Positions 8,803 through 17,912 of a DNA stretch of 64,000 nt are shown here, in pieces. The position numbers and the translations under genes are program-made. The notes beneath the pieces were generated by a model. It was not told where the DNA came from. It did no database searches and saw only the letters and a list, made by a program, of their open reading frames with translations. Each line of letters begins with the position of its first letter. Position 1 is the stretch's first letter. This stretch comes from Planctomycetaceae bacterium (lineage in GTDB: Bacteria > Planctomycetota > Planctomycetia > Pirellulales > PNKZ01). The DNA is taken from the NCBI GenBank assembly GCA_016793115.1, contig JAEUIN010000248.1, positions 1 to 64,000 on the forward strand, read 5' to 3'.

Positions 8803-10608
8803 GTGCGGAATCGACGACTAATCTGGATCATCACTCCGGTGACCGTCGCCGTGTCGGCACTTTCGGTGATCGTCGTCGGTGCGTTTGGGGCTCGGATTTT
8901 CGAGCGCCGGTGGATCGGTGAGCGGGTGTCGCGGCTCAACGAAACGGCTGCGACGATCGACTCATTAGTCGGTCGTGACGTGTCGCCCGGGCGTCGCACG
9001 GAATTGGTAAATCTGCTCACGAAGTTTACTCGCGACCGCGGAGTCGGAGCCGCGCTCTTTTTGCCCGACGGTACGATGCTCGCGGATCTAAGCAATTCCG
9101 CGTCCGGCGGCGGAGTTGAGGAAGTCAGCGGGGCTTTAGAAGGCCGAACCGTGACGGCGTCGCGCATCGACGGTGCCGTGGCAAAGGGGCCGATGTTGTT
9201 CGTCGGAGTTCCCTTATATCGCGACGATAAGCTGGTCGGCGCCGTACAAGTGTCGCAGTCTTTGGACGATCTGACTGCGACGCTTCAATCTTGGTGGGGT
9301 GCCGTTGTCGCGATCGCATGTGTCGTAGCCGCACTGGCCACGGGGGGCGCGATCTATTTGTCCCGACGTCTGGCACGCTCCTTGGTCGACCTGAGGGCGG
9401 TGATCGACGCCCAGGGAATCGATGCTAATCCGCTCGAAGCCCAAACGCCTAAGACCTTTACGACGGTGGAGTTTGCACAAGTCGCCGATGCGTTGGGGCG
9501 AATGGCCGAACGCTACGGCGAACGAATTGAAAGTATTCAAAGAATCAACAACGAACAGGAAGCGGTTCTCGCGGGCATGGCCGAAGGAGTGCTGGCCATC
9601 GACGGGCAAAGCCGCGTCATCAGCCTCAATCGGTCGGCAGGACGGCTCTTAGGAATCAACCCGGGCGAAATCGTCGGCCGTACGCTCAATGAGGTCGTGC
9701 GCAATCCGGAGCTGCTGCGTTTCGTTGATCAATTACTCGCGGTCCGAAAGCCTCTTGAGCAGGACATCGTTTTTCGCCATGCCGATGAGCGCGTACTCCA
9801 GATTCGCGGTACGCTGTTAAGCTACTCGCCCACGCAGTCGACCGGCGCGGTATTGGTGCTGAACGATGTCAGTCGGCTGCGCCGCCTTGAGAACATGCGG
9901 CGCGACTTCGCGGCCAACGTATCGCATGAGCTCAAAACGCCGATCACTTCGATCAAGGGGTTCATCGAAACCATTCTCGACGGCGCCACTCCTGAAGACA
10001 CGGAGCGTTTCCTTCGCATCATCGCGAGGCAAACTGATCGGCTCGACGCGATCATTGACGACTTATTAAGCCTCTCGAGGATCGAAAAGGAAGCCGAGGC
10101 CTCGGATATCGCGCTTTCCATGTCGCGCGTCAAAGATATTCTCTCCGCGGCGGTCAACGACTGCTTGCAGCGAGCGGTGGAACGGGGCATCTCTTTCGAA
10201 GTTCATTGCCCCGACGATGTGCAGGCCCGCGTCAATCCGCTGCTGTTGCAACAGGCGGTACGCAATCTGTTGGAAAACGCCGTCAAGTACAGCGACGCCC
10301 GTAGCGCCGTCGTCGTCGCCGTGGAAGTCGCGCCGGAGGAAGTTCGAGTCAGCGTGATCGATCACGGTTGCGGGATCGCTCCCGAGTACCATGCTCGGCT
10401 TTTTGAGCGATTCTTCCGGGTCGACAAGGCCCGGAGCCGAAAACTCGGCGGCACCGGACTGGGCTTGGCGATCGTCAAGCATATTGTGTTGGCTCATCGG
10501 GGCCGCGTCACCGTCGACAGCGCGTTGGGCAAAGGCTCTACGTTTACGATTCACTTGCCGCGGCTGCCTTTGCTGACCGCAGGCGATAGTCAGCGAAAAA
10601 CTGCTTGA
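8803..10608 (+). CDS. PhoR-like sensor histidine kinase
   Basis: 601 residues from a GTG. Domains in order: membrane segment at about 7-30, an extracytoplasmic domain of about 130 residues, membrane segment at about 165-188, HAMP-like linker (SRRLARSLVDL), PAS domain at about 245-345 (GMAEGVLAIDGQSRVISLN), HisKA with the phosphorylated His in SHELKTPITSIKG (about 378), and HATPase with N (NLLENAVKYSDA), G1 (DHGCGI) and G2 (GGTGLGLAIVKHI) boxes. It is the cognate partner of the response regulator just upstream. The PAS-containing layout is that of PhoR. Confidence 0.92.
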   Translation: MRNRRLIWIITPVTVAVSALSVIVVGAFGARIFERRWIGERVSRLNETAATIDSLVGRDVSPGRRTELVNLLTKFTRDRGVGAALFLPDGTMLADLSNSASGGGVEEVSGALEGRTVTASRIDGAVAKGPMLFVGVPLYRDDKLVGAVQVSQSLDDLTATLQSWWGAVVAIACVVAALATGGAIYLSRRLARSLVDLRAVIDAQGIDANPLEAQTPKTFTTVEFAQVADALGRMAERYGERIESIQRINNEQEAVLAGMAEGVLAIDGQSRVISLNRSAGRLLGINPGEIVGRTLNEVVRNPELLRFVDQLLAVRKPLEQDIVFRHADERVLQIRGTLLSYSPTQSTGAVLVLNDVSRLRRLENMRRDFAANVSHELKTPITSIKGFIETILDGATPEDTERFLRIIARQTDRLDAIIDDLLSLSRIEKEAEASDIALSMSRVKDILSAAVNDCLQRAVERGISFEVHCPDDVQARVNPLLLQQAVRNLLENAVKYSDARSAVVVAVEVAPEEVRVSVIDHGCGIAPEYHARLFERFFRVDKARSRKLGGTGLGLAIVKHIVLAHRGRVTVDSALGKGSTFTIHLPRLPLLTAGDSQRKTA

Positions 10609-10696
10609 ACAAACCAGTTCGGCGGCCGCTACACCCTCGGCGGCAATGTTCTTAGAATGTTCGCATTCAGACTTTGGAAGGAGGAGAGCCTTGAGA

Positions 10697-11839
10697 ATGT
10701 CTCTGCGAATGCTGATCTCGCTAATTATTGGCGTGCTGCCCGGGTCGCACGTGACGTCGGCGAACGCCGACGCGGATGAGCTTAGCAAAGCCGTCGCGGC
10801 TTTGTCGGCGGTCGGTCCCAATGCGCAGGGGCATCGCGAAGCTCAATCTGCATGGAAGAATGTCGCTGCCGCGGGGCCGGACCGAATTCCGGACTTGCTG
10901 GCGTCGCTCGACGCCGCCGGCCCGTTGGCTCGGAATTGGATCCGAGCGGCGATTGAGGCCGTGGTCGATCGGGCTCGCACTTCCGGGTCGCCTGTGCCGC
11001 AGGACGACATCGAAGCGTTTATTCGTGACGTCGCGCACACGCCCGCGGCAAGGCGTTTGGCGTACGAGATCCTGACGCAATTCGACGGGTCGGCCCGCGA
11101 ACGGCTGTTGGCCGGCTTCCTTGATGATCCGAGCACGGAATTGCGCCGCGAGGCGATTGACCGTTTGGTTGACGACGCCGAAAAAGCGAATGGCCCAACG
11201 GAAAAGACTGCGGCCTTGAAGCGGGCGTTTGCAGCCTCTCGCGATCTCGATCAAATCAAGGATCTCGCCGCCAAACTCGAAAAGCTCGGTGAGCAAGTCG
11301 ACCTGCCGAGCCATTTCGGTTTTGTGACGCAATGGAAACTAATCGGACCTTTCGACAACACAGGAGAAAAAGGCTTCGACGTCGCTTATCCTCCTGAGGA
11401 GTCGACGGATATTTTGAAAAAGCACGTGGGCAAAAACGGGACCGAAGTCGGTTGGATCGACTATGTGACCTCCGACAAGCACGGTAACGTCGATCTCAAC
11501 GCCGCGCTGGGGAAAAACAAAGGCGCGACGGCCTATGCATTGACGACGTTTCGCTCCGCCCAGCCACGGTCCGTCGACATTCGGATCGGGTCCAACAACG
11601 CGATAAAAGTGTGGGTGAACGGGAAACTCTGCGATTCGCGCAAAGCGTACCATTCCGGCTTCGAAATTGATCAATACACATCGCGCGCGGAACTGCACGA
11701 AGGGAGTAACGAGATCCTCGTGAAGGTTTGCGAAAATGAGCAGACGGAGTCGTGGGCGCAAGACTGGAATTTCCAGCTGCGCGTTTGCGATTCGGTCGGC
11801 ACGGCGATCTTTTCCACGGATCGTATCGCAACGAAATAG
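10697..11839 (+). CDS. secreted planctomycete protein, helical repeats plus jelly-roll-like domain
   Basis: 380 residues from ATG 10697. A strong aaggaggag lies 11 bases upstream, and a TTG two codons earlier is better spaced and may be the true start. A signal peptide (MLISLIIGVLPGSHVTSANA) leads into HEAT-like helical repeats (residues 30-210). A C-terminal beta domain (about 225-370) has the GPFDNTGEKGFD and VWVNGK features of glycoside-hydrolase-2-like jelly rolls often seen in planctomycete secreted proteins. No catalytic residues are apparent. It runs with the PQQ protein and aroA downstream. Confidence 0.65.
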   Translation: MSLRMLISLIIGVLPGSHVTSANADADELSKAVAALSAVGPNAQGHREAQSAWKNVAAAGPDRIPDLLASLDAAGPLARNWIRAAIEAVVDRARTSGSPVPQDDIEAFIRDVAHTPAARRLAYEILTQFDGSARERLLAGFLDDPSTELRREAIDRLVDDAEKANGPTEKTAALKRAFAASRDLDQIKDLAAKLEKLGEQVDLPSHFGFVTQWKLIGPFDNTGEKGFDVAYPPEESTDILKKHVGKNGTEVGWIDYVTSDKHGNVDLNAALGKNKGATAYALTTFRSAQPRSVDIRIGSNNAIKVWVNGKLCDSRKAYHSGFEIDQYTSRAELHEGSNEILVKVCENEQTESWAQDWNFQLRVCDSVGTAIFSTDRIATK

Positions 11840-11899
11840 GATTCTTCGACACAGCCGTTTGCCGATGATCGCTAAATCCCATTGATTGGTGGACTAGAC

Positions 11900-13123
11900 G
11901 TGAAGACTCGTGTGATTCTCGGTTCGTTGGCCTGTCTTCTTCTGTTTTCCGGCGCCGACTGGCAGCAGTTTCGGGGCGGTGATAATACGGGATCGACAGA
12001 TTCCGTCGATTTGCCTCCGACGGAATTCAGCGTCGAGACGGCCTCAAGCGACGCGAAGAACGTCGTTTGGTCGGTCGACCTGCCGGCTCGAGGAGTGTCG
12101 AGCCCGATTGTCGTCGGAGACCAGGTATTTGTGACCGGAGTCTCCGGGGCCAAACAGGAACGACTGCACGTGCTGGCGTATGCCAAGTCGAACGGCAAAT
12201 TGAATTGGCATCGCCAGTTTTGGGCGACGGGACGCACGCTTTGCCACCCGACGAGTTCGGTCGCCGCACCGACGCCCGCCTCCGACGGGAATTGCATCTA
12301 CGCGTTTTACTCTTCGAATGATTTGATTTGCCTCGACTTGGCGGGCAACCTGCGATGGTATCGCGGGCTGACGCTGGAGAACCCGACGGCTGCGAACGAC
12401 GTCGGGATGGCCGCTTCGCCGTTGGTCGCCGACGGCGTCGTCATCGTGCAGGTGGAAAACAAAGGGGATTCGTTCGCGACCGGCCTCGATGCCGCGACCG
12501 GCGAGTCGCTTTGGCGCGCGCCCCGAACGGCGGATATGAATTGGACGTCCCCCGCGCTCTTTCAACCTGAGGGTGCGAAGCCGCAAGTCTTACTGCAATC
12601 GACCGACAAGCTGACTGCGCACGATGTCCGGACCGGCGAAGAGCTTTGGCTTTATCAGGGAAAGTGCGACGGAATAAGTTCGCCGGTTTCGAAGGGCGAT
12701 CTTATCCTATTCGCCGCCGATGGAATCACCGCGCTGCGAGCCGGCGCGGGCAGTTCGAATTGGGAGAAAGTCTGGCAGGAGGCCGGATTGTCGACTGGAA
12801 GTCCAAGTGCCGTCGTCCATCGAGGCAAAGTCTATGTGTTGAATCGCGCCGGCGTGTTGACGTGCGGCGATACGGCGACGGGCAAGGTTTTATGGAAGAC
12901 GCGCGCAAAAGGTCCGTATTGGGCGACGCCGCTGGCCATCGGCGACTTGCTCTACCTCGTGAATCAAGACGGCGCGGCGCATGTCGTGAAAACGTCGGGC
13001 GAAAAGGGAGAAGTATTAAGTACGATGGAGTTCGGGGAATCCGTTCTTGCTTCGCCGGCATACTCCGACGGCTCGCTGTATTTCCGGGGCGAAAGACATC
13101 TGTGGAGGATCGGAACACCGTGA
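11900..13123 (+). CDS. PQQ-like beta-propeller protein, exported
   Basis: 407 residues from a GTG at 11900. The N-terminus VKTRVILGSLACLLLFSGA is a signal peptide, followed at once by DWQQFRGGDNTG, the usual opening of planctomycete PQQ-propeller proteins. Repeated blades carry WSVDLP, LNWHRQFWA, LWRAPRTAD, ELWLYQGK and VLWKTRAKG, each a Trp-containing blade end. No quinone-ligand set of a dehydrogenase is visible, so this is a binding or scaffold propeller rather than an enzyme. Its TGA overlaps the GTG of aroA (GTGA), so the two are translationally coupled. Confidence 0.8.
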   Translation: MKTRVILGSLACLLLFSGADWQQFRGGDNTGSTDSVDLPPTEFSVETASSDAKNVVWSVDLPARGVSSPIVVGDQVFVTGVSGAKQERLHVLAYAKSNGKLNWHRQFWATGRTLCHPTSSVAAPTPASDGNCIYAFYSSNDLICLDLAGNLRWYRGLTLENPTAANDVGMAASPLVADGVVIVQVENKGDSFATGLDAATGESLWRAPRTADMNWTSPALFQPEGAKPQVLLQSTDKLTAHDVRTGEELWLYQGKCDGISSPVSKGDLILFAADGITALRAGAGSSNWEKVWQEAGLSTGSPSAVVHRGKVYVLNRAGVLTCGDTATGKVLWKTRAKGPYWATPLAIGDLLYLVNQDGAAHVVKTSGEKGEVLSTMEFGESVLASPAYSDGSLYFRGERHLWRIGTP

Positions 13124-14418
13124 CCGAGGTCGTTAGAATTCAGCCCGTCGAAGGCCCAGTCGTCGGTAGTGTTCGTCCGCCTGGATCGAAAAGCATTACG
13201 AATCGCGCGCTCATCTGCGCGGCGCTGGCGGAAGGGACGTCGTATTTGTCCGGCGCCCTCGAAAGCGATGATACTCAGGTGATGCTCGGCGCGCTCAAGG
13301 CGCTCGGTTTTCGCGTTGAGCACGACGCCGCGGCATGCACGATTGAAATCGACGGCCTCGGCGGGCGTATTCGCAACGAATCGGCCGACTTGTTCATCGG
13401 AAATAGCGGCACGACCGTTCGCTTTCTTACCGCGGCTTTGGCCACGGCGCGCGGGCACTTTCGTCTTCATGGTACGAAGCGGATGCACGAGCGGCCGATT
13501 CAGGATTTGCTCGATGCTCTCGCGGCGCTTGGAGCCCGCGTGGTAAGCGAGAACGGCGACGGTTGCCCGCCGGTCATTCTCGAAGCGGACGGGTTAGCTG
13601 GCGGACTTGCCAACGTTCGTAGCGATGCTTCGAGCCAGTTTCTGAGCGGCTTGCTGATGGCGGCTCCGTATGCACGGTCGCCCGTCACTTTGGTCGTGCC
13701 TGCGTCGCTTGTCTCGCAGCCGTATATCCATCTCACGCTCGAAGTCATGCGGGCGTTCGGAATCGGATGTTCGACGAGCGATCTTTCGCGCTTTGCGGTT
13801 CCGCAAGGACGCTACCGCGGTTGCCGGTACGAGATCGAACCCGATGCTTCCGCGGCGAGCTACTTTTTCGCGGCGGCCGCGATTACAGGCGGTCGAGTCG
13901 AGGTCGCCGGGATCAAGCGCGACGCTCTGCAGGGCGATGTAGAATTCGTCGAGGTGTTGGAGCGAATGGGTTGTCGCGTGGAATCGACGGGTGCCGGCTT
14001 GGCCGTCGCCGGCGGCAAGCTGTGCGGCATCGACGTCGATATGAACGGCATTAGCGATACGGTGCAAACACTGGCGCCGGTCGCGCTCTTTGCCGAAGGG
14101 CCGACGACGATTCGCGGCGTCGCTCACATTCGCCATAAGGAAACCGATCGCTTGCGAGCGGTGGCCGTTGAACTCAGAAAGTTTGGCGCGGAAGTCGAAG
14201 AATTCGACGATGGGTTGCGGATCATTCCGCGGCCGCTTCATGGCACCGCCGTGGACACCTACGACGACCATCGCATGGCGATGAGTTTCGCGCTGGTCGG
14301 GCTCAAGATTCCTAATGTCGATATTCGTGATCCGGGGTGCACTCGCAAGACTTACCCCGGATACTTTAGCGACTTGGAACGACTGACCGGCAAGCGTTAC
14401 CGTGTCGAAGCAGAATAG
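13120..14418 (+). CDS. aroA: 3-phosphoshikimate 1-carboxyvinyltransferase (EPSP synthase)
   Basis: 432 residues. Joins PEP and shikimate-3-phosphate in chorismate synthesis, which also feeds the menaquinone pathway encoded at 17100-18990. Motifs: GSKSITNRALI (phosphate and S3P binding), GNSGTTVRF (PEP loop), RMHERPI, DASSQFLSGLL, and the C-terminal VDTYDDHRMAMSFAL. The PEP loop has Ser and Phe where E. coli has Ala97 and Pro101, a pattern also seen in Gram-positive enzymes. The GTG start at 13120 is set by the overlap with the upstream stop and by the family's N-terminus. The reading frame stays open upstream but is not AroA. Confidence 0.95.
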   Translation: MTEVVRIQPVEGPVVGSVRPPGSKSITNRALICAALAEGTSYLSGALESDDTQVMLGALKALGFRVEHDAAACTIEIDGLGGRIRNESADLFIGNSGTTVRFLTAALATARGHFRLHGTKRMHERPIQDLLDALAALGARVVSENGDGCPPVILEADGLAGGLANVRSDASSQFLSGLLMAAPYARSPVTLVVPASLVSQPYIHLTLEVMRAFGIGCSTSDLSRFAVPQGRYRGCRYEIEPDASAASYFFAAAAITGGRVEVAGIKRDALQGDVEFVEVLERMGCRVESTGAGLAVAGGKLCGIDVDMNGISDTVQTLAPVALFAEGPTTIRGVAHIRHKETDRLRAVAVELRKFGAEVEEFDDGLRIIPRPLHGTAVDTYDDHRMAMSFALVGLKIPNVDIRDPGCTRKTYPGYFSDLERLTGKRYRVEAE

Positions 14419-14431
14419 ACCTGCGCAATAA

Positions 14432-14464
14432 AAACGGCACGGGCGTCGCTCGCCCGTGCCGTTT
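14432..14464. terminator. bidirectional terminator hairpin
   Basis: A perfect 14-bp stem (aaacggcacgggcg / cgcccgtgccgttt) with a 5-base loop between the convergent aroA and the zinc-ribbon gene. The A run on the left gives a T run for the minus-strand transcript. Confidence 0.85.
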
Positions 14465-14487
14465 GCTTGTGTCGCTGCGCGCGTCGT

Positions 14488-14784
14488 TCAGTTCGTACTG
14501 ACGGCGTCTTGTGATTCGATTCGGGCGCGAATGATACGCGATTCCGCGATTTTGATTTCGGCTTGCTCAATCAGCTCTTGGGCTCGGTCCAAGAGTTTCG
14601 TGCCGGAGAGCGAAGCCGTGGCAGCAATCGTCGGAGTGCTCGGTGCGCCGTCGGAATCCCAAGCGATGAAGTCGGCGCGGCAATGTTGGCAAACGACTTT
14701 TTTGCCCAAGTATTCCACGCGGACGTTTAGTTTACGTCCGCACGTGGGGCACTCTTGAACGTAGTAGGGCTTCGGACTAGGCAT
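14488..14784 (-). CDS. small zinc-ribbon protein
   Basis: 98 residues starting at 14784, chosen for its GAAGGAG ribosome-binding site six bases upstream. Residues 9-40 hold a zinc ribbon with two CxxC pairs: CPTCGRKL and CQHCRADF. The C-terminal half is a charged helix (RAQELIEQAEIKIAESR) likely to be coiled. Such short proteins are frequent in planctomycetes, and no function is known to me. The next gene upstream on the same strand is 300 bases away, and I see nothing in that gap beyond its promoter. Confidence 0.75.
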   Translation of the reverse strand: MPSPKPYYVQECPTCGRKLNVRVEYLGKKVVCQHCRADFIAWDSDGAPSTPTIAATASLSGTKLLDRAQELIEQAEIKIAESRIIRARIESQDAVSTN

Positions 14785-15084
14785 GGTAACTCCTTCCACC
14801 GGCTGCTTCGAACTCCTCAGCGAAACGCCCTTCATCGTACCCATGGGAACTCCTCGCATGCAACCAGGTGAACGCGAGGAAAGCGACGAATTACGTTTTC
14901 CTAATGCGCCGAATGCCGCCGGCTAATGTGCATTCGGGAGCGTGTCAGGCCCGCTCTCTGGTGCAACGAAAATGCCGGAACAAACGGAATAGATGGAATT
15001 TCGGAAATGGGGTTCGCGGAGTGTGCAAATAACCGCGCCTTTTTTATGTCCACGACATACTGTCGCGAATTGAAGGCGAAAATC

Positions 15085-15381
15085 TCAGTCAACTGAGATG
15101 CGAATTCGCTCAATCTGGTTTGCTTGCATCCATTCAAGCCATGACTCCTGTTCTTCGGTGAGTTCAATTTCGGCCTGCGAGGCACTGTCGAGAGGTGACA
15201 CCAGCCGGAACACACCTTCATCAAGCCAACTTGCGACGTCGACCGCGCGAACGTGATATTCACCCGGCGGCGGGGCTTTGTCGTCAACGGAAATAAAGTA
15301 CGCGATTTCGGTTCGAAATCGATCCGGCATCGCAAACGGCGCGAGTCCCGGCTTTTCGAGCGCATGAACGAGAACGGTCAT
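15085..15381 (-). CDS. hypothetical acidic protein
   Basis: 98 residues beginning MTVLVHALEKPG. Acidic, no signal peptide or membrane segment. The sequence alternates short beta-prone stretches (EIAYFISVDD, YHVRAVDVAS) with a helical C-terminal part rich in Glu (AEIELTEEQESWLEWMQ). No family is recognised. Its coding character and its own promoter-side gap of about 190 bases support a real gene. Confidence 0.6.
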   Translation of the reverse strand: MTVLVHALEKPGLAPFAMPDRFRTEIAYFISVDDKAPPPGEYHVRAVDVASWLDEGVFRLVSPLDSASQAEIELTEEQESWLEWMQANQIERIRISVD

Positions 15382-15570
15382 CGGCGGGCAGATTCTGAGA
15401 GTGACTAAGTTGGGATTTGAGGGTTGTTCAGACTATGCCGGCAAAGCGGATGCGCCAATCGGAAGGCGGTTGTGGTGTGGCGTGCTAGGCTTAAGAAACG
15501 GTCGTCTTTAACTCAAGCCGAGCCGGTATTCGGGCTTCGTTTTGGCACTTCCTTGGGCAGACCCACTTCG

Positions 15571-16179
15571 ATGTCGCAGCGCGTACGTCTTTTGATTACG
15601 TCGGTCGTAGTTCTCTGCGGCTCGTCAAGCGCCGCCGTGGAGTCGCGTCCGTTGCCCGATCCGAAAACGGTCCATGCCGTCGTCGCGGCGGCCCTGCGCA
15701 AGCATACCGACTATCAAATCGGCGATTTGATCACTCGTACTCAGATTACGGCTGCGGCGGATGCGGTCGCCGCACAAACCGGCTGGCGATTGAACGCGAA
15801 CCAATACGAAGAGCTGGTCGCCCGGGGCATTGAAGATCGCTCATTTCTCGCGAGGCAGCTTACGAGTAAAGAAGGTCGCAAGTTCTCGCGTCAGATTTCG
15901 CGATACAAACTCGGCTTCGATCAGCTCGATCGGATGTCGTCGATGCCGCAGGGCCGAAGTACCGTCGAACGCTTGGTGCACGGTCCTGACGGCTACAAAT
16001 TGTTGGAGTACATGGCGACGGCAAATGGTGGCCGCGAACTTGCGAAAATGCTAAGCGGCACTCATCGCGGCGGTAACTTCGACGCCGAAACCGGGCGCAT
16101 CTACGACGAAATGCAACTCAATGCCGCGTTCGACCGACTGCTCAAGCAGGCGGGCCAAACGACTGTGCTCAAGCCGTAA
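15571..16179 (+). CDS. exported hypothetical protein
   Basis: 202 residues from ATG 15571. MSQRVRLLITSVVVLCGSSSAA is a signal peptide. The frame stays open further upstream, but that part looks non-coding. The mature part is helical and basic, with KEGRKFSRQISRYKLGFDQ and GPDGYKLLEYMATANGGREL. No domain is recognised. It converges on the cyclophilin gene 16 bases downstream. Confidence 0.65.
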   Translation: MSQRVRLLITSVVVLCGSSSAAVESRPLPDPKTVHAVVAAALRKHTDYQIGDLITRTQITAAADAVAAQTGWRLNANQYEELVARGIEDRSFLARQLTSKEGRKFSRQISRYKLGFDQLDRMSSMPQGRSTVERLVHGPDGYKLLEYMATANGGRELAKMLSGTHRGGNFDAETGRIYDEMQLNAAFDRLLKQAGQTTVLKP

Positions 16180-16194
16180 GACGGCAGAAGGGGC

Positions 16195-16869
16195 TCAGCG
16201 GACAACCGTCGCGGAGTTGATCAGTACCGTCTGCACCGGCATCTTATCGAAGCCGCGCAGGGTCGCCGTTCGCACTTGAGCAATTTTGTCGAGTACCTCC
16301 ATGCCGCGCACGACTTCTCCAAAGACGCAATAACCGGCCTGGGCGGCCGCGTCACCCGTGCGGTCGAGTTGCGGGTTGTCGGCGAGGTTGATGAAGAACT
16401 GTGAGGTCGCGCTGTTCGGATCGGCCGGATCGCGAGCCATCGCGATCGTGCCGCGTGTATTCTTGAGGCCGTTGGCAGATTCGTTCGGAATCGAATAACG
16501 CGTCGGTTTGGCGATGAGCTTTTCGCTGTAGGTGCCGGCAAGCGCCACATAATCGCCGTCAATCTGATGAAAAATCGTGCCGTCGTAGTGTCGAGTGATT
16601 ACATAGTCGACAAAGTTCGAGACGGTGCGGGGAGCGCGCTTTTGGTTGAGCCGCAAAATAACGTCGCCCAGCGAAGTGTGCATTGTCACGATCGGATCGG
16701 GAAGTTCCGCCGTTGCGGCGGGCGACGCGGGGCGCGGAAGCTCCGACGGCCCTGTCACCAAATGAGGCGGCGACGCGGCCGCATCACTATTCTTCGACTC
16801 GGCCCGGTTACATCCGACGATCAATGCGAGCAAAACGCAGCTGCAAGCGACGCGAACCAAGACGCACAT
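16195..16869 (-). CDS. cyclophilin-type peptidyl-prolyl isomerase, lipoprotein
   Basis: 224 residues. The N-terminus has a lipoprotein signal with lipobox LIVGC at about residue 20, so the enzyme is probably membrane-anchored outside the cytoplasm. The cyclophilin domain starts near residue 63: GDVILRLNQKRAPRTVSNF, then YDGTIFHQI, GTIAMARDPADPNSATSQFFIN and GYCVFGEVVRGMEVLDKI. The catalytic Arg of the human CypA FHR motif is replaced (FHQI), as in many bacterial forms, so activity may be low. Role: proline isomerisation during envelope-protein folding. Confidence 0.88.
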   Translation of the reverse strand: MCVLVRVACSCVLLALIVGCNRAESKNSDAAASPPHLVTGPSELPRPASPAATAELPDPIVTMHTSLGDVILRLNQKRAPRTVSNFVDYVITRHYDGTIFHQIDGDYVALAGTYSEKLIAKPTRYSIPNESANGLKNTRGTIAMARDPADPNSATSQFFINLADNPQLDRTGDAAAQAGYCVFGEVVRGMEVLDKIAQVRTATLRGFDKMPVQTVLINSATVVR

Positions 16870-17022
16870 CCGTGTGTTCCCCGATAAAAGATATTTGTGG
16901 TCGGTCGCTTCAATGGCGAAAACAGATGACGGTGGAGCGTATCCTGTGCGCGGAGAGGAATTGCCACAAGCTCAGTTTTTTCCGCTGAACGCCTCTGTTT
17001 TTGCTACGGCCGCACCGATGCC

Positions 17023-17050
17023 TTTCCTGTTCGCGGCGGACTCGTATAAT
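17023..17050 (+). promoter_or_regulatory. sigma-70-like promoter for mqnA-mqnC
   Basis: A consensus TATAAT at 17045-17050 is preceded at 16 bases by a weak TTTCCT. It lies 50 bases ahead of the mqnA start. Confidence 0.5.
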
Positions 17051-17099
17051 AGTTTGTGAAAGGATTCACGAACTTCTTTTCTCGCACATCTCGGCGAAT

Positions 17100-17912
17100 A
17101 TGAACAGCGTGCGGCGAATCCGCGTCGGTGCCGTTAGTTATCTCAATACGAAGCCGTTGATCTACGACTTCGCGCGGTTCGCTCCTCACGCCGAACTCGT
17201 GCTCGACTACCCCAGTAAGTTGGCCGACGCCCTGGCCGTCGGCAAGCTCGATGTCGCCTTGATCCCGTCGATCGAGTTCTTTCAAGATCCTTCGTATACG
17301 ATCGTTTCGAACGCTTGCATCGGCTGTCGCGGTCCGGTGCTGTCAGTTAAGCTCTTCAGCCGAGTCCCGCCGGCAGGCATCCGCACGCTGGCGCTCGACG
17401 AAGGGTCGAGGACGAGCGCCGCGCTAACAAAAATCTTGCTCAAGCAGCGATTCGATATCGAGCCGAAACTACAGCCCTTGTCGCTGGGCGGAACGCTTGC
17501 CGAAAGCGACGCCGACGCCGTGCTGCTGATCGGTGATCGGGCCATTCACTCGCCGCTCGGAAGCTTCGCCGAGGTCTGGGATCTTGGCGACCAATGGTGC
17601 CGCTGGGCGGAGCGGCCGTTTGTTTTCGCCATGTGGGTCGCGCGGGCCGGAGTCGATCTTTGCGGCATCGAGACGGCGCTGGAGCAAGCTCGCGACGCCG
17701 GCGTCGCCCATCTACCGAAGATCGCGGAGCGCGAAGCCCCGCTGCTCGGCCTCACGCAGCCGGAATGCCTCGCCTATTTGCGCGACAATCTCTATTTTTA
17801 TTTGGGACCGAGCGAGCGAAGCGGTCTCGCACTTTTTCATGAACTGGCGCAACGGCAGGACTTAGCGCCGCAGGGAGTCGATCTTGGTAGCGTCCATCTC
17901 GAAGGTGCTTGA
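17100..17912 (+). CDS. mqnA: chorismate dehydratase, futalosine menaquinone pathway
   Basis: 270 residues. Dehydrates chorismate to 3-enolpyruvylbenzoate, the first step of menaquinone synthesis by the futalosine route. MqnA hallmarks: RVGAVSYLNTKPL at the N-terminus, KLDVALIPSIEFF, a central LDEGSRTSAALTKIL, LLIGDRAI and WDLGDQW. Full length for the family. The start at 17100 leaves the family-typical N-terminus. Its 3' end overlaps the start of mqnC by 29 bases, so the two are coupled. The quinone made here would serve the complex I encoded downstream. Confidence 0.92.
   Translation: MNSVRRIRVGAVSYLNTKPLIYDFARFAPHAELVLDYPSKLADALAVGKLDVALIPSIEFFQDPSYTIVSNACIGCRGPVLSVKLFSRVPPAGIRTLALDEGSRTSAALTKILLKQRFDIEPKLQPLSLGGTLAESDADAVLLIGDRAIHSPLGSFAEVWDLGDQWCRWAERPFVFAMWVARAGVDLCGIETALEQARDAGVAHLPKIAEREAPLLGLTQPECLAYLRDNLYFYLGPSERSGLALFHELAQRQDLAPQGVDLGSVHLEGA

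Noticed and set aside
12646..13119. In-frame 5' extension of aroA by 158 codons
   Set aside because: This part overlaps the PQQ protein in another frame and shows no similarity to EPSP synthase. The GTG at 13120 fits the family's N-terminus.
13120..14418. AroA as a glyphosate-tolerant variant because of the changed PEP loop
   Set aside because: GNSGTT with a non-Pro at position 101 is common in ordinary enzymes such as that of Bacillus, and the key Gly is retained.
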